This document shows, in pieces, positions 34,060 to 41,025 of a DNA stretch of 57,271 bases. Under the pieces are notes generated by a model, which saw only the letters and a program-made list of their open reading frames with translations, was not told the origin of the DNA and searched no databases. The translations under genes and the position numbers were made by a program. The stretch is from Pseudomonadota bacterium. Its GTDB lineage: Bacteria; Pseudomonadota; Alphaproteobacteria; Rickettsiales; UBA1997. The stretch is taken from the NCBI GenBank assembly GCA_018970485.1, contig JAGWWH010000006.1, forward strand, positions 1 through 57,271. The letters are read 5' to 3'. The stretch's first letter is position 1; every line of letters begins with the position of its first letter.

Positions 34060-34650
34060 ATGGCAATCATCAGCCTTCAAATTCAAAGCAAGGCAAGTGA
34101 TGAACTTGCCACAATTGCAACAAAACATATCCCCTTCGCAGTTGCAAAAACTCTGACGCAAATCGCACAGCAAAGTCAGCAAGAAGTTAGAAAAAATATC
34201 CGCGAAAAATTTTTTATCAGAAAAAAATCAGGCGGCTTTGAAAGTTCAATTCGAATCAAACCGGCAACAAAAACAAAATTAATCGCTGAAGTTTACACGA
34301 TGGCTGCCTTTGCAGCGTTGCAACAAACAGGCGGTCTTAAACAAGCAAAAGATGGACGGTTAGCAATCCCCTCTTATCAAGCAATCAACCAAGTAAAGAA
34401 GAGAACAGATTCAAACAGTCCATCGTCTTACCTCGCAGGAGACGCATTTAAAATTAAAACAAAATCAGGTGCAGAAGCTATCGCGCAGCGCAAAGGAAAG
34501 GATTTAAAAATTCTCTTCTTCTTGCGTAAGAGCGCCGACATCAACAAGAGATTAGATATGATTGAAGTAACCACTAAAACAGTAAAAGACCGCTTTGACA
34601 CGCAGCTAAAAGGCAATGTAAGCGAGCTTTTAAATCAAAAGGTACTGTGA
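34060..34650 (+). CDS. Putative minor tail/morphogenesis protein (gpZ-like)
   Basis: A 196-residue protein whose opening (ELATIATKHIPFAVAKTLTQIAQQSQQEVRKNIREKF) and FAALQQTGGLKQAKDGRLAIP resemble phage minor-tail-Z-like proteins. Its place before the packaging genes, isolated by tandem terminators, is unusual for a tail protein. About 100 bp of non-coding DNA precede it and may hold a promoter. Confidence 0.55.
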   Translation: MAIISLQIQSKASDELATIATKHIPFAVAKTLTQIAQQSQQEVRKNIREKFFIRKKSGGFESSIRIKPATKTKLIAEVYTMAAFAALQQTGGLKQAKDGRLAIPSYQAINQVKKRTDSNSPSSYLAGDAFKIKTKSGAEAIAQRKGKDLKILFFLRKSADINKRLDMIEVTTKTVKDRFDTQLKGNVSELLNQKVL

Positions 34651-34715
34651 CGCACTTTTTTTCGCGGGTAACGCGCAACCGCGCGCCTTTTCTACCGACA
34701 GAAATTTTAAAAGGG

Positions 34716-34737
34716 TGCGCACTTGGTGCGCATTTTT
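34716..34737 (+). terminator. Rho-independent terminator 1
   Basis: TGCGCAC-TTG-GTGCGCA, a 7-bp GC-rich hairpin, followed by TTTTT. Confidence 0.75.
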
Positions 34738-34770
34738 AGGATACAATCAATAAACAACGGCATTCACAAG

Positions 34771-34808
34771 ATGCGCACCTGAAGCAATTTAGGTGCGCAT
34801 TTTTTTTG
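34771..34808 (+). terminator. Rho-independent terminator 2
   Basis: A perfect 10-bp stem (ATGCGCACCT/AGGTGCGCAT) with a 10-base loop, followed by a T run. With terminator 1 it isolates the upstream genes from the modification module. Confidence 0.85.
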
Positions 34809-34832
34809 CGCATTTTTTAAAGAAGAAACTAC

Positions 34833-35894
34833 GTGTGGATTTACATCCCTTCAGAATTTTATCCCTCTGTTCAGGAGTTGGCGGAATCGAGCTTGGATTT
34901 AAACTTGCAGAGCCAACTTCTCGAACAATCTGTTATGTCGAGATCGAAGCCTTTGCGTGCGAAATCTTGGCTCGGCGCATGGAAGAAAAAAGATTGGATG
35001 CAGCGCCTGTTTGGTCGAATCTTAAAACCTTCGATGGCAAACCTTGGCGTGGAAAAGTGGATTGCATCACTGGCGGATATCCCTGCCAGCCGTTTAGTGT
35101 TGCTGGAAAAAAACTTGGAAAAGATGATCCAAGACATCTGTGGCCAGACATCAAAAGACTCCTCCAAGAAATTCAGCCACCAATCTGCTTCTTTGAAAAT
35201 GTTTCCAACCATTTACGAGTTGGATTTGAAGAAGTCGCAAATGACCTACGACAACTGGGTTATCAAGTTAAGGCAGGCTTGTTTACAGCGCAGGAAGTTG
35301 GTGCTCCTCACCAAAGAGAAAGACTCTTCATCTTGGCCTACAATAACAGTGACCGATGCGTCAGTGATGAAAGCAAGACCACCAGAAAAAATGATCAGGA
35401 AGGATGGTCGCAACACGTTAAGGAATCCATCGCTAGCGGAAACAATTTTGCAGCCCGCGAATTTTCCGAAGAGCAAGGAAGACCTGAAGAATATGAATCA
35501 TGGTTTGCCTTACCAAACAAAACAGATCTGGCCAACTGTCAGAACTTCTTCTGCAAATGGTGCCAGCGCCAAAGAAGTAGAAGCAGGAAATCCGAAGCAA
35601 AGGCTGGAAGTTATGATAACGAACTGGGGGACTCCAACAACGAGAGATTGGAAAGACACCGCCAATGCCAATGTTCCAGTGAACTCCCTTCTTGGCCGAC
35701 AAGCCCCTCAGATCATGAAGGATGGAACAGAGTTCCAAATCACCTTAAACCCGCGCTTCACAGAATGGCTGATGGGATGGCCGATCGCGTGGACAGAATT
35801 CGAGCTTGCGGAAACGGAGTGGTTCCACTGGTTGCAGCGTATGCGTGGCGAACTCTCACGAATGGAATGTATCTTACAAAAAACAATTAACTGA
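34833..35894 (+). CDS. Overlapping +1-frame protein inside the methyltransferase gene (WPTP/NPRFxEWLMGWP type)
   Basis: A 353-codon frame shifted +1 from the methyltransferase frame, with almost identical limits; GTG 34833 overlaps the other GTG. From ~residue 130 it carries motifs I recall from phage proteins linked to C5 methyltransferases: MTYDNWVIKLRQACLQRRKL, SSSWPTITVTDA, WGTPTTRDWKDT, NSLLGRQAP and LNPRFTEWLMGWPIAWTEF. Random out-of-frame reading would not be expected to keep these or stay open for over 1 kb. True initiation is unknown; internal ATGs (for example at 34935) or +1 slippage are options. It may be a partner or recognition subunit, which is inference. Confidence 0.55.
   Translation: MWIYIPSEFYPSVQELAESSLDLNLQSQLLEQSVMSRSKPLRAKSWLGAWKKKDWMQRLFGRILKPSMANLGVEKWIASLADIPASRLVLLEKNLEKMIQDICGQTSKDSSKKFSHQSASLKMFPTIYELDLKKSQMTYDNWVIKLRQACLQRRKLVLLTKEKDSSSWPTITVTDASVMKARPPEKMIRKDGRNTLRNPSLAETILQPANFPKSKEDLKNMNHGLPYQTKQIWPTVRTSSANGASAKEVEAGNPKQRLEVMITNWGTPTTRDWKDTANANVPVNSLLGRQAPQIMKDGTEFQITLNPRFTEWLMGWPIAWTEFELAETEWFHWLQRMRGELSRMECILQKTIN
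34835..35890 (+). CDS. C5-cytosine DNA methyltransferase (frame 1 of a dual-coding locus)
   Basis: I chose GTG 34835, which has AAAGAAG just upstream; an earlier GTG at 34793 lies in the terminator stem. The motifs of DNA cytosine-5 methyltransferases are in order: I (SGVGG, 13-17), IV with catalytic Cys84 (GGYPCQPFS), VI (FFENVS, 121-123), VIII (PHQRERLF, ~158) and C-terminal X (VDRIRACGNGVVPLVAAYAWRTL). The recognition region (~171-310) is unusually polar and low in structure. A second long frame, offset by +1, runs over the whole gene and also looks conserved. No restriction enzyme is nearby, so it is probably an orphan phage methyltransferase. Confidence 0.9.
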   Translation: MDLHPFRILSLCSGVGGIELGFKLAEPTSRTICYVEIEAFACEILARRMEEKRLDAAPVWSNLKTFDGKPWRGKVDCITGGYPCQPFSVAGKKLGKDDPRHLWPDIKRLLQEIQPPICFFENVSNHLRVGFEEVANDLRQLGYQVKAGLFTAQEVGAPHQRERLFILAYNNSDRCVSDESKTTRKNDQEGWSQHVKESIASGNNFAAREFSEEQGRPEEYESWFALPNKTDLANCQNFFCKWCQRQRSRSRKSEAKAGSYDNELGDSNNERLERHRQCQCSSELPSWPTSPSDHEGWNRVPNHLKPALHRMADGMADRVDRIRACGNGVVPLVAAYAWRTLTNGMYLTKNN

Positions 35895-35895
35895 T

Positions 35896-37167
35896 ATGGA
35901 TGATTTTGCACCAAAAATGGCAGATCACATCGAGCTAAAATCTGTCGATGAATTGATCCCCTACAGCAAAAATGCCAGAACACACTCGGAATCTCAGGTG
36001 GCACAAATTGCTGCCAGCATAATCGAATTTGGTTTTACCAATCCGGTTTTGATTGATGGTGAGAAAGGAATTATTGCTGGTCACGGAAGATTGATGGCGG
36101 CAAAAAAACTTGGCTTAAAAGAAGTTCCGGTTGTTGTTCTCGATCACCTAAGCGAAACACAAAAAAAGGCTTACATCATCGCCGACAACAAACTGGCAGA
36201 AAATGCTGGATGGGATGAAGAAATTTTGGCAAGCGAGCTCGCTGATCTCAAAGATGAAAATTTTAATCTCGATCTGATTGGTTTTGAAGATCAGGAATTA
36301 GAAAAAATTTTTGCCAATCTTTACGAAAAAGAAAATGAGCAGGAAGAAGAAATTCCTGAAGTTGAAGAAAAGCCAATCTCAACATCAGGTGATGTTTGGG
36401 TTTTAGGAAAGCACAAATTGATCTGCGGCGATTCCACTGATCAAAAAACTTACCAAACTCTTCTTGGTGATGAGCTTGCCGACATGCTTTTTACTGACCC
36501 GCCATACAACGTTAATTATGGCAGCAGTGTTAAAGATAAAATTAGAGGCAATAACACAAAAATTCTTAACGACAATCTAGGTGAAAATTTTGGTAAGTTC
36601 CTTTTCGATTTTTGTAAAAATGCTTTAGAGGTAACTAAGGGTGCGTGTTATGTTTGCATGAGTTCTTCCGAATTACATACTTTGCAAAAGGCCTTTACTG
36701 ATGCTGGCGGCAAATGGTCAACTTTTATCATTTGGGCAAAAAATCACTTCACCATGGGCGGTAGTGATTATCAGCGGCAATACGAACCAATTCTTTACGG
36801 ATGGAAACAAAACAACGATCATTATTGGTGCGGAGATCGTAACCAAGGCGATGTCTGGTTTCATAATAAACCAAACAAAAATGATCTTCATCCAACTATG
36901 AAACCTGTTGAGCTTTGCAAACATGCAATTCTTAACTCGAGTAAAACAGATGATATTATTTTGGATTGTTTTGGAGGTTCTGGTTCAACGCTGATCGCAT
37001 CTGAGCAAACTAATCGCAGATGTCGAATGATCGAACTCGATCAAAAATATGTCGACGTAATCGTAAAGAGATGGCAAAATTTAACCAACAAAGAAGCAAT
37101 CCTTTTAGAAACTGGTGAAAGCTTTAATGAAATTTTAAAAAGAGAAAATGACGGAAAATCTGAATAG
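35896..37167 (+). CDS. ParB-domain / DNA adenine or N4-cytosine methyltransferase fusion
   Basis: Starts one base after the overlapping frame ends (ATG 35896). Residues ~10-110 are a ParB/Srx-like domain (GIIAGHGRLMAAKKLGLKEVP and AYIIADNKLAENAGWD). A linker rich in Glu follows. Residues ~165-415 form an amino-methyltransferase with DPPY (201-204), YVCMSSSELHTL, and the SAM loop DCFGGSGSTLIASEQT near the C-terminus, the beta-class order of CcrM. Such fusions are common in alphaproteobacterial prophages next to packaging genes. Confidence 0.93.
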   Translation: MDDFAPKMADHIELKSVDELIPYSKNARTHSESQVAQIAASIIEFGFTNPVLIDGEKGIIAGHGRLMAAKKLGLKEVPVVVLDHLSETQKKAYIIADNKLAENAGWDEEILASELADLKDENFNLDLIGFEDQELEKIFANLYEKENEQEEEIPEVEEKPISTSGDVWVLGKHKLICGDSTDQKTYQTLLGDELADMLFTDPPYNVNYGSSVKDKIRGNNTKILNDNLGENFGKFLFDFCKNALEVTKGACYVCMSSSELHTLQKAFTDAGGKWSTFIIWAKNHFTMGGSDYQRQYEPILYGWKQNNDHYWCGDRNQGDVWFHNKPNKNDLHPTMKPVELCKHAILNSSKTDDIILDCFGGSGSTLIASEQTNRRCRMIELDQKYVDVIVKRWQNLTNKEAILLETGESFNEILKRENDGKSE

Positions 37168-37333
37168 CGAAGAGATAAAAAACAGAGCAAAAGAACTAGT
37201 GGAGAAACACGGAAAAGCTGCGGTGGAAATTGCGAAGAGAAAAGCTGATGCCTTCAAAAGTGAATGTCGTGAAAAAGACTTTGCCTTAATGCTTCTCACT
37301 GAAGTTGAGAAGATGGCTGAGAATCTTACTTAG
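37148..37333 (+). CDS. Small helical phage protein, 61 aa
   Basis: Overlaps the methyltransferase end by 20 bp. All-helical and charged (NSEEIKNRAKELVEKHGKAAVEIAKRKADAF, then FALMLLTEVEKMAENLT). It resembles short proteins found beside phage methyltransferases, but I know no function. It converges with the minus-strand gene, overlapping by 4 bp. Confidence 0.65.
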   Translation: MTENLNSEEIKNRAKELVEKHGKAAVEIAKRKADAFKSECREKDFALMLLTEVEKMAENLT

Positions 37334-37641
37334 TAAGGAATGTGAAGCTCCTCAATTGATTTGCAGATGTTCTGACAAATTTTAAAAGCTTCTTTTTCCC
37401 AAGGCTTAGTTGCATTTTCTTTTTCGCTTAAAAATTTACTGAGCGATAACTCAACTAAAATTCTTACATCGCAGTCGTTACCAAATTTTTCTTCTTCGGC
37501 TTCAATGAGATCAAAAAGATCATCATCGCCAAGCAGATTATAAAGTTTGTCTGTGGCAACTTTTGGTGACAAAGGTTTTGCCACCAATTTTTGTAATTCT
37601 TTAGCTTGTTTAACAGTTTGTGGTAATGCCCAAACTCCCAT
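37330..37641 (-). CDS. Hypothetical minus-strand phage protein, 103 aa
   Basis: Preceded by GAGAGG about 5 bp before ATG. Acidic and helical (DKLYNLLGDDDLFDLIEAEEEKFGNDCDVRILVELSLSKFL). I recognise no family. It is the first of three small leftward genes between the modification and packaging modules. Upstream lies a hairpin and an element shared with the gene at 38103. Confidence 0.7.
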   Translation of the reverse strand: MGVWALPQTVKQAKELQKLVAKPLSPKVATDKLYNLLGDDDLFDLIEAEEEKFGNDCDVRILVELSLSKFLSEKENATKPWEKEAFKICQNICKSIEELHIPY

Positions 37642-37711
37642 AAAAACCTCTCTTTTTTGTTATTATCAAAGGCCTCCCGAAGGCCTGTGTATCATAGCTC
37701 TGCGATTAATG

Positions 37712-37726
37712 ACTATCAAGTCAATT
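37712..37726 (-). promoter_or_regulatory. Shared upstream element, copy 1
   Basis: ACTATCAAGTCAATT on the plus strand (AATTGACTTGATAGT on the coding strand) recurs with one mismatch at 38369-38383. Both lie upstream of small leftward genes and contain a TTGAC/TTGAG -35-like box. Confidence 0.45.
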
Positions 37727-37737
37727 ACGACAATTTT

Positions 37738-38067
37738 TTAATCTTTTTTTGGCAGTTTGTAAACTCGATCACCACCAGCAATTTTGTCATTTATGATACC
37801 AAGATTTTGATTCTTGTTTAAGCGAGAAATTACCGATCTGGCGGTATGCGATTGCCATTTCAAATTTTCACAAATTTGTTTTAGTGTAATTCCGTCTTCG
37901 GCCGTTTTGATCATCTCGATTAACTGAGAATTTTTAGTGCCAGATTTATTGATGTCAGTTTTCTGAACTTCCAATTTTTGAATTGGCTTTTCTTTAACTT
38001 GAGCAACCACTTTCTTAGCTACTTTTTTAGTAATGGTTTTTGAAGTTTTTGAAATTTTTTTAGGCAT
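37738..38067 (-). CDS. DUF3489-family winged-helix protein
   Basis: The first ~45 residues are Lys/Thr/Ser-rich (ISKTSKTITKKVAKKVV), a basic disordered tail. The C-terminal ~65 match DUF3489 (NSQLIEMIKTAEDGITLKQICENLKWQSHTARSVISRL), a small DNA-binding domain common in alphaproteobacterial prophages. Precise role unknown. Confidence 0.85.
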   Translation of the reverse strand: MPKKISKTSKTITKKVAKKVVAQVKEKPIQKLEVQKTDINKSGTKNSQLIEMIKTAEDGITLKQICENLKWQSHTARSVISRLNKNQNLGIINDKIAGGDRVYKLPKKD

Positions 38068-38102
38068 AAATTTTAAGAAATTTTGATTAGTAATTAGATT
38101 AA

Positions 38103-38300
38103 TTAAATGCAGTTAAACCAACGCTGGCAAACTTGTAAAAGATGATCGTAATCGTCTTCTTCGGCTTCATTTGTGAAGGTCTCGATTTCTTCTTTTGTCA
38201 GACCAGCTCTTTTGGCAGCAACTCTGCATCTAGCCAATATTGCAAAAGCGTTTCCATCCTCGTTAGTAAGATTAACTTCGATATTTGGATATTTTGGCAT
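38103..38300 (-). CDS. Conserved small phage protein, 65 aa
   Basis: A GGAG site 4 bp before ATG supports translation. The pattern YPNIEVNLTNEDGNAFAILARC and AEEDDYDHLLQVCQRWFN is one I recognise from prophages beside terminase genes, without a known function. It heads the leftward cluster. Confidence 0.8.
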   Translation of the reverse strand: MPKYPNIEVNLTNEDGNAFAILARCRVAAKRAGLTKEEIETFTNEAEEDDYDHLLQVCQRWFNCI

Positions 38301-38368
38301 TTTACTCCTTTTTTTATTAATAAGAAAAACCTCATAGAGGCATATGCAGTATGCCTTCGCGAACCATC

Positions 38369-38383
38369 ACTATCAACTCAATT
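38369..38383 (-). promoter_or_regulatory. Shared upstream element, copy 2
   Basis: ACTATCAACTCAATT, one mismatch from 37712-37726, with similar flanks (GCGA on one side and ATTTTTT on the other). It is a probable promoter or operator for the gene at 38103-38300. Confidence 0.45.
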
Positions 38384-38445
38384 GAGATGATTTTTTGAAC
38401 AATTTTTAAAAAAGTTTTGAAGTATCAAAACGATGACTAATAAAC

Positions 38446-38964
38446 ATGGAACTTTCGATCAGAGGATACGCCAGACACCGCGGCGTTGCCGAGTCGGCAG
38501 TTAGGAAAGCGATTACGCAAGGAAGGATTACTAAAGGCAAAAATGGCAAAATTAATCCTAAAATTGCCGATACAGAATGGAGTAAAAACAGCGATCCAGC
38601 GCAAATGAAGGCAGAATCTGCCTTTGAAACGCCAGATTATGGCCAAAATTCAGCACCAAATTCCCAAGGAAATTTAATTGGTGGACCAAGTTATCAGCAA
38701 AGTCGAGCGATTAAAGAGGCATATGGCGCAAAACTGTTGCGATTACAGTTTGAAAAAGAGTCAAAAAAGCTGATTTCGATAGATGATGTTAAAGTGTCGG
38801 CGTTTAACGCCGCACGAATGACCAGAGATCGAATTTTAAATATTCCCGATCGCGTAATTCCCCAGCTTGTTGGAAAGACCAACATTTTTGAGATGAAAGA
38901 AATTTTAAAAGCTGAACTGATTAAAGCCCTAGAAGAGCTATCCAAGGTTAATGATAAACTATGA
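38446..38964 (+). CDS. Terminase small subunit (Nu1-like)
   Basis: Begins with a short DNA-binding helix-turn-helix (LSIRGYARHRGVAESAVRKAITQGRI), like the lambda Nu1/GpNu1 start. A linker follows, then a helical region (KLLRLQFEKESKKLISIDDVKVSAFNAARMTRDRILNIPDRV) that probably oligomerises and contacts the large subunit. It overlaps the next gene by 14 bp, as usual for TerS-TerL pairs. Confidence 0.85.
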   Translation: MELSIRGYARHRGVAESAVRKAITQGRITKGKNGKINPKIADTEWSKNSDPAQMKAESAFETPDYGQNSAPNSQGNLIGGPSYQQSRAIKEAYGAKLLRLQFEKESKKLISIDDVKVSAFNAARMTRDRILNIPDRVIPQLVGKTNIFEMKEILKAELIKALEELSKVNDKL

Positions 38965-40819
38965 CGACATTTATTTTCAGAGCTTTTGCGATGGGCTAAA
39001 ACCAGATCCAAATTTCACAGTATCAAGTTGGGCTGATAATCACCGCATTTTAAGCAGCATTTCTTCAGCAGAACCTGGACCATGGAGAACTGACAGAACA
39101 CCATATCTCAAAGAGATTATGGATTGTTTGTCGCCATCACACCCTTGCGAAAAAGTTGTCTTCATGAAAGGGGCGCAAATTGGTGGAACCGAGTGCGGCA
39201 ACAATTGGATGGGTTTTGTAATTCATCACGCGCCAGGACCAATGTTGATTGTAAATCCAACAGTTGAGACTGCCAAGCGCACCTCAAAAATGCGGATTGA
39301 TCCAGCAATAGAAAATTGCCCAGCGTTAAAAGAAAAAGTTTCTGATCCAAGAGCTCGCGATTCTGGTAATACAATTTTGATGAAGGAATTCCCTGGTGGA
39401 GTTCTGGTTATGACTGGTGCGAATTCTGCTGTGGGTTTGCGCTCAATGCCAATTCGATATTTATTTCTCGATGAAGTTGATGGCTACCCTGACGATGCCG
39501 CTGGTGAAGGTGATCCTGTAAATCTTGCGATTCAAAGAACTGCAACGTTTTCCAATCGCAAAATTTTCATGATCTCAACACCAACGATCAAAAATTTTAG
39601 CCGAATTGAAACAGCATTTTTAGAAGGTGATCAAAGATATTATTTTGTTCCATGTCCTGATTGTGGCGAGTTTCAAACTCTTAAATGGGCGCAAATAAAA
39701 TGGCCGAAAGGAAAACCAGAAGCGGCTTATTACACTTGTGAAAAATGCGGATCAGTTTGGGAAGATCATCAAAAAGCAGAAATTTTACGAAAAGGAAAAT
39801 GGATTGCTACAAGTCCAAACACCAATAACAAAACGATTTCGTTTCACCTATCATCGCTTTACAGCCCGCATGGCTGGACAAGTTTTGGTGACATAGCGCA
39901 AGAATTTTGTGATGTTCACAAAGACCCACCAAGACTGCAAGTTTGGACGAACACGAAACTTGCAGAAACTTGGGAGGACATGGCTGGTGAAGTTATTGAT
40001 CCGACAGGACTGATGAAACGCCGTGAAAATTTCAGCGCCAGATTATTCAAAAACATCGCTCTTATTACCGCTGGCGTGGACGTGCAAGATAATCGTCTGG
40101 AAATTGAAATTGTCGGTTGGGGAAAAGATGAAGAAAGTTGGTCACTTGATTACCAAGTGATCTACGGCGACCCATCAACACCGCATCTTTGGAATGATCT
40201 TGATAAAATTCTGGAAACAACTTTTGAGCACCAAAGGGAGTTACCGAATTTTCCAATCACAGCCGTTTGTATTGATAGCGGCGGTCACTACACCGATCAT
40301 GTTATCAACTACTGCGATGCGAGAAAACACAAAAAAGTTTTTGCCATCAAAGGAAGTTCAAGTGGTTCAGGAGTTCCAATCTGGCCACCTCGTGCCAGTC
40401 AAAACAAAAGATTAAAAAAACCAGTTTATGTGATTGGCGTTAATGATGCCAAAGAAACTCTGATGCAAAGGCTTCGCATTCTTGAAGAAGGTGCCGGTTA
40501 CTGGCACTTTCCAATTGAGCGCGATGCCGAATGGTTTGCACAACTTACCTCTGAAATCGTCAGAACAAAATATGTTAAGGGCAGACCAATTCGTGAATGG
40601 ACACCGCGCCGCGAAGGTGCAAAAACCGAAGCATTAGATTGCAGAGTTTACGCTTTTGCAGCTTTGCGCGGTCTTGTTCGTAACTGGAAATTTGATTTAA
40701 ACAAAGCAGTTGAACGAGTTAAAGAAGTTCATTTGCGACCAGAAAATAAGCAGTTTCAAAACATTGCACCGACTGCACCGCAAAAAGTTAGAAGAGTTAG
40801 AAGCAAAGGAATTTACTAA
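38951..40819 (+). CDS. Terminase large subunit (GpA family)
   Basis: DNA-packaging motor of the lambda gpA group, 622 aa. The ATPase has a Walker-A-like loop (VVFMKGAQIGGTECGNNW) and Walker B (RYLFLDEVDGYPDDA). A zinc-ribbon-like CPDCGEFQTLKW...CEKCGSVW lies near 235-265. The nuclease part starts near ITAGVDVQDNRLEIEIVGWG. It cuts concatemers and pumps DNA into the prohead via the portal. Confidence 0.95.
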   Translation: MINYDDIYFQSFCDGLKPDPNFTVSSWADNHRILSSISSAEPGPWRTDRTPYLKEIMDCLSPSHPCEKVVFMKGAQIGGTECGNNWMGFVIHHAPGPMLIVNPTVETAKRTSKMRIDPAIENCPALKEKVSDPRARDSGNTILMKEFPGGVLVMTGANSAVGLRSMPIRYLFLDEVDGYPDDAAGEGDPVNLAIQRTATFSNRKIFMISTPTIKNFSRIETAFLEGDQRYYFVPCPDCGEFQTLKWAQIKWPKGKPEAAYYTCEKCGSVWEDHQKAEILRKGKWIATSPNTNNKTISFHLSSLYSPHGWTSFGDIAQEFCDVHKDPPRLQVWTNTKLAETWEDMAGEVIDPTGLMKRRENFSARLFKNIALITAGVDVQDNRLEIEIVGWGKDEESWSLDYQVIYGDPSTPHLWNDLDKILETTFEHQRELPNFPITAVCIDSGGHYTDHVINYCDARKHKKVFAIKGSSSGSGVPIWPPRASQNKRLKKPVYVIGVNDAKETLMQRLRILEEGAGYWHFPIERDAEWFAQLTSEIVRTKYVKGRPIREWTPRREGAKTEALDCRVYAFAALRGLVRNWKFDLNKAVERVKEVHLRPENKQFQNIAPTAPQKVRRVRSKGIY

Positions 40820-40821
40820 AA

Positions 40822-41025
40822 TTGAAAACACTTGAAGAGCAATTAACCGAAGTCCAACAGGCAATTTCTGACATTTTGTTAAACGCCCAAGAAGCGTGGT
40901 ATAACGGACAAAAAGTTAGGAAAGCTGATTTAGCGGTTTTGGAAGAAAGAGAAAAAAGACTCTTGGTGCAAATCAAAAGAAGAAATCGCGGTGGTATCAG
41001 AGTTAGAGGAGTAACTCCAGTATGA
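40822..41025 (+). CDS. Head-tail joining protein (gpW-like)
   Basis: A 67-residue protein, TTG start 3 bp after the terminase. The pattern LEEQLTEVQQAISDILLNAQEAWYNGQKVRKADLAVLEERE is typical of lambda gpW, which stabilises DNA in the capsid and connects to the tail. It overlaps the portal start (ATGA). Confidence 0.85.
   Translation: MKTLEEQLTEVQQAISDILLNAQEAWYNGQKVRKADLAVLEEREKRLLVQIKRRNRGGIRVRGVTPV

Noticed and set aside
34793-34834. Earlier GTG start for the C5 methyltransferase
   Set aside because: It lies within the terminator stem and T run. GTG 34835 has a better upstream AAAGAAG and begins near the conserved domain.
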